Below, one piece after another: positions 48,267 to 62,100 of a stretch of DNA of 64,000 nt. Under the pieces are notes generated by a model, which was not told the origin of the DNA, searched no databases, and saw only the letters and a list, made by a program, of their open reading frames with translations. The position numbers were made by a program, and so were the translations under genes. Each line of letters opens with the position of its first letter. The stretch's first letter is position 1. Source of the stretch: Vitis vinifera (Eukaryota; Streptophyta; Magnoliopsida; Vitales; Vitaceae); contig NC_081811.1 of the NCBI RefSeq assembly GCF_030704535.1, forward strand, positions 6,242,001 to 6,306,000. The letters run 5' to 3'.

Positions 48267-50661
48267 ATGGATTCAGACTCAAGAGCTGCCCCTGAGGTGT
48301 GTGCATTTGGAGTGATCTGTAGGAGGTTCAAGCCACATCTTCTCATGGTTCTTGTTCACACCTGTTATACTATTCTCTATTTCACAGCAGAGGCTGCCTT
48401 TAACCATGGGTTGAATCCTCATGTTATGGTGACTTATCGACATTTCATTGGTGGTTTAGTGATGTTTCCTTTTGCCTATGTACTTGAAAGGTACTTTCTT
48501 CTCTAGCTGTGCTTGTATCTGTGTGCTTTCAGTAATCTTACCATGAATCAAGACTCATCCAATTCTCAACCAAGTATCAAGGAAAAACCTAAACCACATA
48601 CTCATTCTACTTGTACTCTTTTGGGTGAGTTTGACATGCTTATGCCCATAAGCCCTGAAACACAAATATTCAATGCAATCGATATTCCATGCTATACATG
48701 GGAGATGCAGTCTAATTGCAATATATAGTTGAGAGTAGACCAGCAAATTTTCTGGTCTCAGTTCATGATAATAAGAACACATTTTCGTCTACTATTTTTA
48801 TTTTCATCCTATTTTCATATCAGTATTGGAGAAGAGAGTCCTATGATAAAGTTTTCATGTTTTATGGCAGGTTTATCATTTGATATTTGTTTATGTTTCC
48901 TTGCAGGAAAGTAAGGCCAAAGCTGACGCTAGCCTTGTTTGCAGAGATATTTGTGCTTTCTCTTTTTGGGTAGGATATCTGGGTGCTACTTTCAGCATAA
49001 CATAAAAGAGATAGTGAGTTTTTCAGTTCGTCTAACAAAGGAAAAACACTGACTGTTCCTCTCCCCCGTGAAAACAGGATTGGCTTAACGCTTAACATGT
49101 ACTTTGCAAGCTTGACATACACCTCACCAACCTTTCTAGCGTCGATGGTTAACACCATTGCATCCTTGACTTTTGTAATGGCAATTATTCTCAGGTGAGA
49201 TTTTGACTCCCAGTCTTACTTGATTTCAGAATTTCTAGTCATTACTAGAAAGAAACCATCGAATTCTAATTTCTATTTCATTCCATGCAGACTGGAACAT
49301 CTTGATATTAGAAACCCTAGAGGATTAGCCAAAATCCTTGGGACCTTATTTTCCTTGGTGGGGGTCATGATCATGACATCTTGCAAAGGACCTGTAATAA
49401 GAAACTTGAGCAGCCCTCTAATCCACATCGGAAGAAATAATATGCATGAGAACTGGACGAAAGGGTCGATTCTAACAGTAGCAAGTTGCATAACATGGTC
49501 TATTTGGTACATTATGCAGGTAAATTACTCTTCAACTAGCACTTTCTATTGCACTATTGTCCAGATTGGGACATGGATTAACATATCCCCCCTGCAAAAA
49601 CTTGCAAACCAACTATAGATGAGACTGCAGGAAATAGAACAGAATAAAAAAATGTCTCATAAAGATGTTGGGATTCTTAAGCTAATAAGGCCATGGAAGC
49701 AATAAAGTAGATGAAAGGATGTAGAGCAGAAACACACAAGCTTCTAACCATTCAACATTCATGAGCAAATTAGTATACATGATAATGATTAAAACTCACT
49801 TACAAGGGCATAAAAATAAAGAGAGATATAATGATACAAGTTCATTGAGAAATTTAGAGTAATAGATATAAACAAAGTGGGCAACCGATCGTGTTAAAGT
49901 GGAAAAAGAACATAATCAATCCAAGTGTTCTATTTTGAGAAATAAATTCAGAAGGAAGAAAAAATACCTAATAAAGAATTTCCCTTCCAAGAACAAATGA
50001 TGCAGAGTACAAATGTGAATACTGTAGGCATTTACTATGAAGAGATATCCTGCACCACTGTCAATTACTACATGGATGAACTTTATCGGAGGAGCACAAT
50101 CAGCTGTCATTGCAGTAATCATGCAACATAAACCAGAAGCATGGTCATTTTCAGTCAACATCCAATTGTGGTCCACCATTTATGCCGTAAGTAAGGTTAT
50201 GATTGGATTTCAGATTTATATATACAGTCTAAAGCTATTGAACAATTCTAATTCATACTTGATAATGCCAGGGAGTGGTGTGCTCGGGTATAATGATCTT
50301 CCTTTTACTATGGTGCACTAAACAAAAAGGGCCAGTTTTTGTGACCATGTTTAATCCCCTTTCAACAATAATGGTGGCATTTACAGCATACTTTGTTCTT
50401 GGCGAAAAGCTGTATACGGGCAGGTAAGAAGGTTTATCCAACTTTTAGAAGCATTGCACACACATATGCCTTGTTTTTATTGTTCTAAAGGAGTCTTTCC
50501 GCTCATTCAGCATCGTGGGAGCAGTTATCGCTATTATTGGTTTATACTTGCTGTTGTGGGGCAAAGAGATTGATCAACAAGTTGGGGTGAAGTCCCAAGA
50601 GCAATCCAATTTAACTTCCGAGGAGCAGAAGGAACCAACCCAGATTGCCACTTCACCATAG
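48267..50661 (+). CDS. WAT1-related (nodulin MtN21/EamA) transporter
   Basis: Seven exons: 48267-48490, 48907-48969, 49078-49194, 49291-49519, 50028-50186, 50272-50423, 50511-50661; 1,095 nt, 364 residues. Two EamA (drug/metabolite transporter) repeats, about ten membrane spans. Diagnostic segments are HVMVTYRHFIGGLVMFPFAY in repeat 1, NMYFASLTYTSPTFLASMVN (loop and span typical of plant MtN21 proteins), KGPVFVTMFNPLSTIMVAF in repeat 2, then SIVGAVIAIIGLYLLLWGK. The tail is a short hydrophilic cytosolic stretch ending TQIATSP. Family members move auxin or amino acids across plasma membrane or tonoplast; the substrate here is unknown. The seven-exon layout is usual for the family and the gene looks intact. 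Confidence 0.93.
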
Positions 50662-51610
50662 GGGAGGATACTACTATTGAATCAGGGTGGGAACTTAAAC
50701 ATAAACTTCACCATCGGATCATAACATCAATTTTTGAATTAATAAGCCTAACTCTATCTCCACGAGTGATTAATCTAAAAGTTTTCTCTGATTTTTTTTT
50801 TCAAAAGCGTATCTTCTTGATTCTGATATAGCTTATGTATGATGTCAAAAGAGGGCTGCCATCCGCGTAACAATGGGTCAAATTTTGCTATATCTTATAG
50901 AAATTCCAATGGAATTTGAATACTAGTGCCTCGACAACCCAATCAATAAATATTGTGATGTTTGCTCAGTCGATAACCATCTAATGATGCAGAATAAACT
51001 GAATCGAAAAGGGAAAAGGCACAGAAAGTTTTCAGATGTAATTTGTGGGTAGCCCTTGAACCCCATGATTTTCCCAAGACAGACAATCCGGTGCCAGTTC
51101 TTGGTGCTTGACAAGCAAGACACCATGTTTCGGGCCTTAGACCTAGTGGGCAATATAGTTTAATGGTGACAGGTTCTTTTGTTGATGGTAGCATTACACA
51201 AAAGCCACATTACTTTTCTCAACAAGCCAATTACTCCCACATTTTCACATAAAACGTGGCAGACAAATCATTCAAAAAGCATAGTCACAGCTTCAATTCG
51301 AATCGTTTAATGGTATTATAAATTCAATGAGCTTACATAATTGTATACTTGATGCTGCTCAAATTGACTGGAATTGGAGCTCTTCTAGTTGGATCTTGCC
51401 ACCAGAATGTCAAGAACAGCCAACTAGAAGAGTTGTACAGTAGAGAAAAGGAAAAAAAAATACAAAAAGACGGAACACAAATTGAATGTTGGATAAGGCA
51501 AGGAATAAAATAAATATCTACAAATGGCACAATGTACAGAGGCAGCTTGTGAACCGTCCATATGTTTCAAGCACTAATTTGCAACAGCTGAATTTTACTT
51601 GAGACTTCTT
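50662..51610. other. Convergent intergenic region / 3' UTRs
   Basis: Between the stop of the transporter gene (+) and the stop of CDT1 (-). No gene seen. It should contain both 3' UTRs. Confidence 0.5.
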
Positions 51611-54600
51611 TCACTTTGCTTCCATTAGTCTTTGTCGAATCGACTCAGGACTTGATGTCTTCTTGATGCTGCAAAAGAATAGATGATAACATCAAACACC
51701 ACTGAAAAGTATCCTTTCACCTTTTATGGGTGGAACTAGAGAGAGAGAAATTCCTTTTACTTTCTTGTAATATTACCAATATAACCTTTATCTGGCTATT
51801 TAGAAGCAAATAAATATCTATCTACATTCTCAAATTGCCATATTAAATGAATACAGGTTTGCATTACACAGGAACATATGGCACAAAGATGACTGAAAAG
51901 GCTCACCATAATAGCAAGTCCCCACTAGATGCCAATTTCTCGGAAATCCATTCTGGAACTAGTTCTTGTAGCAACTTAAGCTGTTCTTCAACTTCTCCTG
52001 CAAATAACAATCAAGAGGATTTAGCTTGGATAAAGCTTATGTAATGTTGAGTCTGGAAAGGACTAAAGCTTACTTCTATCAACAATATCACAATGGCTTG
52101 CAAGTATCTTGTGCATAAGCTCCTCTTTTGTGACAACGGAACGATTGATTGACTGAAATAAGAAATGAATCATGTTGAAGAGCTTAGGTAGACCAACAAT
52201 CATCTCTCGCCTCCTCTTTGCTTGTGAGATGGCTGGATCCTGCTCTTCTATTGCCTTTCTCTCTTTCTCCCTTATCTGCAAAAGGGGCAATAAGGTTAAC
52301 TTTTTGATTGAAATCTCGAAATCAACATGATCACAAGCCTTCTTGTGCCGTAACCTTAATATATTCATCTCTAACAAGATGTCAAAAAGACAAGATCATG
52401 ATAGAGCTTATAAAATTGTTTTCATCAAAACCACAACCTTATATTAAGATTGCCTTGATTTCAACCCCTCCCCCCAAAAAACCCATCAAATTGTTTATTA
52501 GCACAAGAAACTTCCCTTTCTCGACCAAATTCTCAGATTCTCAAAAATAAAAGAAAATATTTTTCCGTTTGCTCATTTGTTTGCAGGAAGCTTTACAGAA
52601 AAATAGTCTGGCAATTCACACCTCTGTTTCTTTTCCTTTTTCCATTTTTCTAAAATCCATATCATACACTATTTCAACACTATTCTAGCAGAGGCACACT
52701 ATTAAATGCCTTGAAACAAATGAATTTAAAAATTGGTGAACTTCGAATAGTAAATATAAGAGTTTCATCTCAGCAGTTTATAATATTTTAGGAATAAATT
52801 TAGAAACACCAATATATGCTGATTAAGGAGTCAATCATAGGGAGCTTATGCAGTGCGTACCGATTCCAGAAGATTCTCAGGAAGAATGTCAAGAATATCG
52901 TTATCAACTGACAAGCTCCCTTTCTCGTTTACTTCTTCCTTAATCTCTGCACCCTTCACAGGAGTGTCAAATTTCAATGACCTGGAACGGGCTGGACGTC
53001 TAACTAACTTGTTTGGTGAATTGGTGGAATCATCATGCGGACTCATGAGACATCTCTTTGGTGGCTGCAATGAAGGTGTCATTGTCATCAACCTGGCTGG
53101 ACTAAAAGCAAGTTTGGCAGGGGTCACTTGAATGTCAGGGGTTTTCATGGAACAAAAATCTTGATTGTCTGTAGAATCTGTCTTTTTCAATGGAGTTGCA
53201 GGTGGGTGAGACAATGGTAAATGAGCTGGAGATGAAGATTTAACAGGGGATGGCGCAACAGTAGCAACAACTTCCTCATTGGAGGAACTTTTGTTAAGGT
53301 ATGGATCCTGAACTGGAAGATCTGAAAGTTGGAGAGAAAAGTTTGCTGGCTTTTTATTACTGTTCTCTGCTTCACCTGAAATTTTCTGTGAAAAGCGCCT
53401 CTGGAAGCATCGAGACAAATGGGATGCTACTGCTTGTGGCTGTTCCATTAGCACATCACAAGATGTCTCCGCTGGCAACGAAGAGTAGGAATCTTTGATC
53501 ATGTTTGAATGAAGATCTTGCTTTGACTGACTGAATGGCTCTGGAAGTGTTTCCTCTGGAATTTCATCTCCCTAGATGCAAAAATAGCATTGCTCAGTAA
53601 AATGCGAACATGAAAGGCAAGAAAAAATTGAACCAAATATAAAACCACTAAATGGCTTTGCAGAGTGAAAGCACTGAACGAAAAAATGAAACACCCAACA
53701 TGAAATACAGAAATTTGAAAATGCCCATACCTCGGGATGGGCTTTAGCAAAATCCAAAAGCCGTGCTCGAAATATTTTCCTCAAATGAGAATTTCCACTT
53801 TCTAATTTTGAGTTCTCTATCCCATCAACATCCAGTGTAATAAGGAGATCTGGTTTCATACAACTGGTTCGCTCATCAAGCATCAGAACCTTCTTTATCA
53901 CGATAGCCTCAGGCAAAATGTACTTCAATTGAGCTAAGTTGCCATGTGAGAACCTCCTAAAAATCATAACAAAAAAGAGAGAAATTACAGTGATCAATCT
54001 CCAGGCCGCAACAGTACAAATACCTGAATATAAATGCTTCATTCGACTAGCAGGAAAAAAAATAGTTTGACTCCAAACGAAAACCTAACTGAGTCTAATT
54101 TTATGAAATCAAAACCAACAGAAGAATAAGACCCCATTTTCATCTTGTTATCCTCCCTTATCATCATTTTTTTCATGAACCAAACAGCGAATTGTAGAAA
54201 ACCCAGATTCCAATCTTTAATCAGAACCAAAAACAAAACCAAGTACCATCTGCTATATACTCAGTTTTAAATAAAAACAAAACATACAACTAAAAAGCAT
54301 AAATTTAACCCACAATCTGCTATATCCTCTATTTATAAAAAAAAACCCAAAAAAATTCATTCCTGTATCTTCTTTTCCTCAATTTTTTCATCTACTAAAC
54401 AAGAAATAACATGAACCATTAACTCAATCCACAATGCAAAACCAAATACCTATCGGTTAAACACTCAATTTTCGGGCATATATTCGTAAATGTCGACATT
54501 GAACCCTTCAATCGCAGCAACCGAATTGAGCTATCCAAGCTATCAAAAAACTGAGCCAACATCTCATACCTGTAGAATACATCCAAAAAAATTTAATAAA

Positions 54601-55021
54601 TTTCCTCCTAATATCCATGAACAAAAAATGCTGATAATAATAACTATAATAAAAACAAAATTCTTCAATGTTTCTCAAAATTCACAGAATCTTACTTTTC
54701 CGGTAGCTTCATAGAGCGGTTCACATTCTTCTGTCTCGAAGGCGACGCAACAGGATCCACCGATGCGGTCCGAGCAGATCCCACCGGAGCGGTTCGAGCG
54801 GATTGGACTGGAGCTGACTTTGTGAGGGTAGTGGCCATTTGTTTCACTTCTTTAATGGAGAGTGCGACGGAGCCATTTCGACCTCGGCGAGGGGGGAGGG
54901 CGGGCTTCTCGGGGGTTTTGGAGCTCCATGGATCGTGATCTGGAGCTTTGGTTTGATCTACCTTCGAGCTTGACTTTGCGATCTTCTTCGACTTGAAAGG
55001 ATTGAATGCTGAAGCGGACAT
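51611..55021 (-). CDS. CDT1: DNA replication licensing factor CDT1
   Basis: Seven exons: 55021-54696, 54569-54450, 53956-53731, 53571-52861, 52275-52074, 51997-51907, 51668-51611; 1,734 nt, 577 residues. CDT1 loads MCM2-7 at origins in G1 together with ORC/CDC6 in the nucleus. A basic N-terminus (MSASAFNPFKSKKI..) with several SP/TP sites is followed by the central winged-helix CDT1 domain (about 109-232: KYEMLAQFFDSLDSSI, RRFSHGNLAQLKYILPEA, KPDLLITLDVDG, LRKIFRARLLDFAKAHPE). A linker rich in SPVK, TPAK, SPAR, SPNK and TPVK (candidate CDK sites) leads to the C-terminal MCM-binding winged helix (about 462-577: GLPKLFNMIHFLFQSINRSV). Plant homologs also have a reported plastid role. The frame stays open upstream of the ATG to 55249, so an N-terminal extension cannot be excluded. 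Confidence 0.95.
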
Positions 55022-55103
55022 TGTGGTTTGTGGAGAGTAGAAACAGTAGAGTTGCAGAGTGGCAGTAAGGATTTGCAGGTGGTGGCGGAGAAGACGAAGG
55101 TAT

Positions 55104-55162
55104 ACTAGGGTTTTTGGCGCGAAACCTACTGACGTGTGCGCTGCCAGGTCAGATTTCCCGCC
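55104..55162 (-). promoter_or_regulatory. E2F-type sites and telo-box upstream of CDT1
   Basis: tttggcgcgaaa at 55113-55124 (minus strand TTTCGCGCCAAA) is a full E2F consensus. tttcccgcc at 55154-55162 is a second match. An actaggg telo-box-like motif adjoins at 55104. Known: CDT1 is an E2F/RB target in S-phase control. The sites lie 90-140 bp above the ATG, so they are in the core promoter or the 5' UTR. Confidence 0.8.
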
Positions 55163-56165
55163 ACAGAATTCCCGGGGTTTCTCTGGGCCGTTCAATGGAA
55201 TTGCCAAGCCCCTCCTCGTCCTGCCCATTGTCGAGCCGGACCAGCCCATTTTGTGAATAGATGGGGCCCATTACGTGTAGGTTGTAAGCCCAAACCAGAC
55301 CAACTGGACTTCAGTCCATTTTCCTGATATTTTCATTGGGCTCCTGTAGAATATCGACCCAATCTATTTTCGATATGATTTCATCGGGCCATCTATATTA
55401 TTGGCCCCAATCCATATTGGGATTTTGGATGAGCGTAAGATGGTTTAGTAGATATCAGCCTTTTTCGGATTTATTTTTGTTTGAAAAACAGTAAAAAATA
55501 AATTAATGAAATAATAATAAAAATAATAAATAAATAAAAGAGAAAAAAGTAAATCTAAATTCTAATTTCCAGAATATTTTAAATTTTTAAAAAGGATTTT
55601 TTCACTTGAGGTGATCAATTAATTTTCAAAATATTTTATTTAAAAAATTATATTAAATAAACACGAGTAATCCATTTTTAAAAAATATAAATAAATCATG
55701 TCAGAAAGTGCACGTATGGTAACCTTAAAAAAGTTTTATTGAACATTTAGCGTTGAAGAAATTCAATCGAGATTTTAGAAGAATTAAGAAGAATAAAAAA
55801 AGGAAAAAAAATTATAAATGATTGATAATAAGTAGGAAAGAAGTGTATGAAAATAGGAAGAGTTTGAAGAGGAAACTACACTCTAGGCCCAACAACATAG
55901 TACCATCCTACAAAAAACAAATCCAACCCCAAATCAAAGATGGGATTGGGGGGTGAGCCTAACTCTCAAAGGGATACAGAACCTTTCTTGTATATCAATT
56001 GTTATCATATCGTCGGTTAAGTAACAAAACCACTGTTCCACCTTGGGTTTGGTTTGGAATTTTGGAAATTCTGATTGAGAGGGGAGAGGAGTGGGCAAAT
56101 TGACGTTTCCATCTTCACGTTTCCTTTTGTGTATAATATATATGGGGAGAGAATAGAGATGGCTA
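55163..56165. promoter_or_regulatory. Divergent intergenic region CDT1 / ATG9
   Basis: About 1.1 kb separates CDT1 (-) from the ATG9 leader (+). 55240-55420 has several gggcc/ggccc words of the site II kind near CDT1. 55470-55830 is AT-rich. 56090-56160 precedes the ATG9 leader with a tataatatatat TATA-like stretch at about 56135. No genes inside. Confidence 0.55.
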
Positions 56166-59100
56166 AAACTCCTCAGAAATTATTAAAGAATCTCTGAAAA
56201 TTCCTCTTTCGTCCACGCAATTCCCTCTCTCTTGGGTTTTGCCCTTTTCTTTAATTTCTTTCTTTCTTCTTGTTTCGGTCTCTGAAGGCAGCCCCAACCC
56301 CCCCTTCCGTTCTCCGTACCAATTCCTCTGATTTCCCCCGATTTGATTGTCTTTCTGGTCGCAATTCTCATCTGGGTTTTTGCCAATTTCGACTTTCTTT
56401 GATTGTCGCCGCTCAACCCCACCTTTCCTTTTAGGGGTTGCAGGTAAATTTTTCTTTTCCTGCACCTGGGTCTTTTTTTTTCCTTTTTTTTTTCTGTGCA
56501 AAATTGAAATTGGTCGTCATGTGATTGGGGTGAACTGTTTGATGGGTATTTGGGGTTTACTTGTAGTGATCAAAACTAGCTCCTTTTAGCTAGTCGTGAT
56601 CGTAATCTTCATGGTCTCAATCATATGACAACGATAATCACTATATGTTTTTCTTTATAATGCCCTATTCTTACGATACAGATGTCAATTCCAATCATTT
56701 TCAATGATTGAATAGTTGAATAATGACACTTCCTTTTCGTTGCCACTTTGTGGGTCTTAATTTATGTGCAGTTCAGTTGACTGGGTTCTGGGATTGGTGA
56801 AGTTATGTTTGTGTGCAGAGGCTTTGATTGCATTGGTGTTTCTGGGGAATTGCAAAGCTGAACCCTATTTATTGCATTGCTTATGCCCAACTGGTTAGTG
56901 AGAAAGTTAACTTTGAGCTGGATTTTCCAAGTTGAATTCAGTTGGTATCTGTTTTAGTCAGAAGTCTTGAGTTTCAATGTGATTAGTTTATGGAGAAAGG
57001 TAGTTCTTAGTGATTAGTAGCAGTTGCAGGTGAGTATTGATAAATACTTTGTTTGACTTCAAGATGCTTTTGACATTTAGGTGTGTTGGCTACTAGTAAA
57101 TGGAGTGAGTTTAAGGGTTCCAGGGGGAATTAATCTGAAAAAAAGTGAGGTGTTAAGACCGTATTATGCATTTATTTGAATCACTTGGAAAGTGAAAATC
57201 TGATTTCAAATATGGTTGATTATGCTCATATGAAGGTCATAGAGGTGTCGCGGAATAGAGAAGTCCACTTACTATGCAAAGGAAAATTTCTTAGTAACTT
57301 GTATTACTACTGTTTCTTTCCTAAATAATTCTGATAATGGATAAATTGTTTGACGCTTAACTGTTTAACTTAGTAACATCACAATGTTACACATCATTCG
57401 ATTTGTGGAGAGGGGCTTTAATTGTTGTGTCTATTTTCCTGGTTAAGGTTACATAGTTAATCAAAATGAACTGCTGGCCTGGGATGTAAGGTGTGGCTGA
57501 CATATCAATGATTATTGTTCTTAGTAAATTGCTCATTTAGTTTAGATTCAATTGTTGCAAATGAGTGCTTTATTGACACTCTTTCACCACATTCCTTTAG
57601 CAGTTGCCTGTTATGTAGTAATAACATTTGAGTGAATCTAAGTTCATCCTCTTTCTTATTGGGAGTAGTGCACCAAATTACTTTAGCAATCATCTGTACT
57701 GCTGACATGGAAAAGATTAAAATTCCCTGAGGGCTTTATTAACAAATACAGGCTTTTCAATGCATTTTCTTTTCACTTTATCATTTCAAGGTGGTCTCTG
57801 ATTCTCGAGATGCAGCATAAATAAAACCCTGAAGAGATCAATACTCTAGCTGTTGGATTTACATTCTCTGTTCTCTTGTGGAGTGAGCAAGTCTTAAAAG
57901 AAAAGAATATCAATTTGGTAGTCATTGCTGTTAACAAAATAATGTAAGAGTGTTTCACCATCTAATGTGCAAATTTTATTATATCAGTTATTGAACCACA
58001 ACCCTATGTGCACCTGCTGTGGGTTTGCTAGTTTTGTTGTTAACACTTCATCTTTTTTTGCAGCATGCACTAAGTTTTGTTTGTTTATATACAATTCTCT
58101 CTTGGCTATTATCCGTGATTCTGTGTAACTGCTTCTACCTTTTAAGGTACATGTTATATTATAAAAGGGAGTAATCTGATTCTCTCTCTTTTTTCCAGCG
58201 TGTTGCTTTGACCATTCAAGCTGTTTGGGGAATGGACTGGCTGCTTTTGCCTACTGTTGTTGTTTGTGAATGATGTTCAGAGGGCAAAAGGGTGCTAATG
58301 CACTTAGCATATTTAAATGGAAGTGGCACGGTGAATCATCTTTGACCACAGGATTGCTAAACGATGTGCCTCCTGAGATTGAATTATCTGACTATCGAAG
58401 GATACCAAGTCCTGGTAGTGACAGCCCTTCTGGACTTCTTAATGGTGAGAGCAGGAATGTGGAACCAATCACTGATTTAGACCTGTTCTTTGAAAGGCTT
58501 TACAACTATTATTGTGAGAAAGGCCTTTGGTGCATTATCATAAAATGGATAGTTGAGCTCCTGAGCCTGGGTTTCACCATATGTTTCTCAGCATTTTTTC
58601 TATTATTTGTTGATTGGAATGGGCTTCACAATGCAAAATGTGGGATGGATGCAGTTGAATCTGGAATTAAGCCCTGTGATCTTTCTAAGGAAGCGCTTCA
58701 TCAACATCCATTAACCCCCTTCACACTTTCAAAAGCTATTATTGTTGGATATTTGGGCTTATTTTCTGTCTATTGGATCTTCTGTTTTTTGAGATTTTTT
58801 GCACAATTAAAGGAGACTCTGGGAATACGTCACTTCTATTACAACAGGTGAATTTGAACTTGATCTAAAATTCAATGTTGTGTAAACATTATCAAATTAT
58901 TTTTGGGAGTCTTTATAAGCTGATTTTAGAAGCAATCTTAAAGAACAATGAGCAACTTTGTTATCATTTTGCAGCCTCCATGTCACTGACAATGAGATTC
59001 AAACGATTCCATGGGCATCAATTCTTGAAAAGGTTGTTCAGTCACAAAGTTCACAACAACTTTGTGTGGTTAAGGACCTTTCTGCTCATGATGTGGTGAT

Positions 59101-62100
59101 GCGATTGATGCGGAAGGAGAATTACTTAATTGGAATGCTCAACAAGGGAGTTCTTGCTTTTCCAATATCTCGTTGGGTCCCAGGTGCTGGCCCGACTGTT
59201 AAATTTGGCTCAAATGGAGTGCAGCATCATCTGATACTGACAAAGACCCTTGAATGGACCTTGAATTGGTGCATACTGCAGAGCATGTTTGATAGGTATT
59301 TTTCTTTTTATTTATATCAGTCATGTTTTTATTTTTATTTTATTTTATTATTATTATTGAATTTTTATGGTTATTGCTATTTTGAAACTACCTTAAACTT
59401 CTGTCCATGTCAAACCACTTGTCTAGACTTGTTGACACCAACTCGGGCATTTCCAATGTACCACCATGATTTACAAGTGTCTGGAACATGTATTACACCC
59501 ACAGAAGTCATAAAATTTATTCTTTTCTTTTCTTCATACTTTGGGGCACTGTTTTCGCGTCTCCTCTTTATATATATTCTTTTTGATCTTACCTATCAAA
59601 AAAAAATTATTCTTTTCTTCATTTTTTGTTAAGCTACAATGTGTTGGTTCTTAGAGACACATGTTTATACCATGGTGACACATTTATACTTGCCTTTTCA
59701 ATACTAGGTTTTAACAATTCTTCCACATACACACAAAATTTGGTAAGCTCATATATTCAATAAAGGCACTGCCACAGATGCTAAAACATATGTAGCTGAA
59801 TCCTCAATTCTAAACTTGAGGAAGTTGTTGGATAATTTGGATTCACAGGCTGAGTGAAACGAATAGTGCATTTTTTCCGCCTCGTCTTTCTCTTAGGTTT
59901 TCAAATAATGAATTTCTATTCACATTGAAGCAGCCATATTGTTAATGGTTTTGTTTCTGGAATCCTACCAAGCTTCAAATCCATCTACCACCATCTGGGT
60001 CTTTCTTCTAAAATAGTAGATTGTGATAGAAAATCATGACTAGCGGTGTTGCAAAGGGAGTTCCTTAAGTATATATCCATGTGGACATGGCTTGTATTTT
60101 TTTTTTTTAATATTATAAATATCTTTTTTCAAGCACTTGGTGATGTCAACTTCTTCTTTTTCTTTTTCTTCTTTTTAAATTTTAATTTTTTTTATAGGTA
60201 AAGATAGGTATATATAAATTAGTAATAGAAAAAGGTACACCATAGTACACATGATGTGTACAAGGAGCACCTAAAGCAAGGCCTCAAAAGAAAGAGCACT
60301 AAAAACAAAGGCATTGAGCCTTTACTTAGGTATATTCTAATCCAAGCTGAAAGATTGCAAAGGAATGAGAGTTTTATCATTTGGTCATTCTGTTCTTTAT
60401 CTTTAAAAGCTCTTTGATTGTGTTTCCGCCAAATTGTCCAAAAAATGCAAAAGGGGGCAACTTTTCACACTTTTTTCTTCTTGTTCTTTATGGATATAAA
60501 TCCATGTGGCTTCTTTAATATATATGCATGTGGCTTTTGCAAATATATATTTTTCATTATTATAAATCTGCATTTTGAGGACGCTAATTTTTTTTAATGG
60601 ATATAAATCCATGTGACTTTAACAAGTATATATTTTTATTGCGCCTATAAAGGGGCTGCGCTCCCTCCCCATTTTTTTTTATTTATGGCTAATTGTCCTT
60701 GTACTTTAGTACTTGTTCATTCTTCTTTGATAGGCAACATAAAAGAAAATGTATAAAGAAGTGTCCAACAAAACAGGGGGCATAACCCATGAACACATGA
60801 TGTACACAAGTCACCCAAAAAGAAGGAAAAGGCTATACAAGCCCAATTCAGCTATCACAATTAGGCACTGATTAGCCAACCCCCATTTATCTACAACATC
60901 AACAAAGGAGAGTTTTAAGTTCTCCTTAATCCAATTACGCACATGTACAGGATAGGAGCAAACTTTTTACAGTAAGGTAAACTGGCCTTCAAATATTCTA
61001 TGGTTACACTCTTTCCAGAGAGTCTAAAAGAGACACAAAGAGATCAAAACTACTACACCAATTGAATATAATATCTCTAATCAAATTAGAAAGAATCCAA
61101 ACACACCAAGCAAAGTGAAAACTAAAAGACCATAGTCTCAAAGCTCTGTTTGCAATGTAGGATCATGTTCTTAGTTGACTCGAGTCTTGTTTACTAAGGC
61201 AACTCTGCTTTACCATAGAACAGTCTTGCTTAGTAAGTTGATCAGATGTGAGATTTTTTTTTCAAGTTGTCTCCCAAATAGAGAAATAAACCTTAGATTG
61301 CACCTTTGAATCCAACATCCCTTTAGCAGGAAAAAGAGATGATCTCATAATATCAAACATTTGTAATAAGAGTATACTGAGGAAAAAGGCCTTTCTTTGA
61401 AGTCTTCCAAACCAACTTGTCCACTTTCCCAACCTCAACAAAGGGCTCAATATGTGTTTAAGAGATTCCACCAGATTTACCTCTCAATCAAAATAAATTT
61501 ATTCTAAATGTGGGGTTCCAACAGTTCCCTTCCCAATACTCAGGAACACAAGCCTCTTTATGGACTGCCAAAACAAACAACCCAGGTAAAATATCTTTGA
61601 AAGGCCTACCCCCATACCAAATGTCATGCTAAAACTTGATTCCAAAACTATTACCAACTGAAAAGTGTGTTTTTGAGTCCCCCCACCCCACCCCTCCTAA
61701 TGGCTTTCCATATGCTTGTCCCATAAGCTTCTTTACTGAGCAACAGCTCCTGCCATCTTTCCATACTTTCCTATGATTACTTTTGTCTAAAAAAAATCAC
61801 CCTCAATTGCAAATCTCCAAGGCTACTTACAACCCTGGCCATGGTCAGAGGCTCAAGGCTCTTAATGCCCAAACCCTATAAACACATACACAACCACTTA
61901 ATAAGATGAATTTTACTCTCTAAATTGTCACATTTCATTGAAGGTACACCTGGATCTTCTCTAGATCACTTACACCATGCTAGGATTACAAAAACTGACA
62001 TATAATAGATTCACGGGTTAGAAAGAGTGCTCCTCTGGAAAGTCATCCTTCTCCCTTTAGATAAAAGCTGCTTCTTCCAGAATTCCAGTGCTGAATTTTT

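Noticed and set aside
56347-56589. 80-codon plus-strand ORF in the ATG9 leader
   Set aside because: It crosses the likely leader donor site at 56444, has low complexity, and sits in the 5' UTR.
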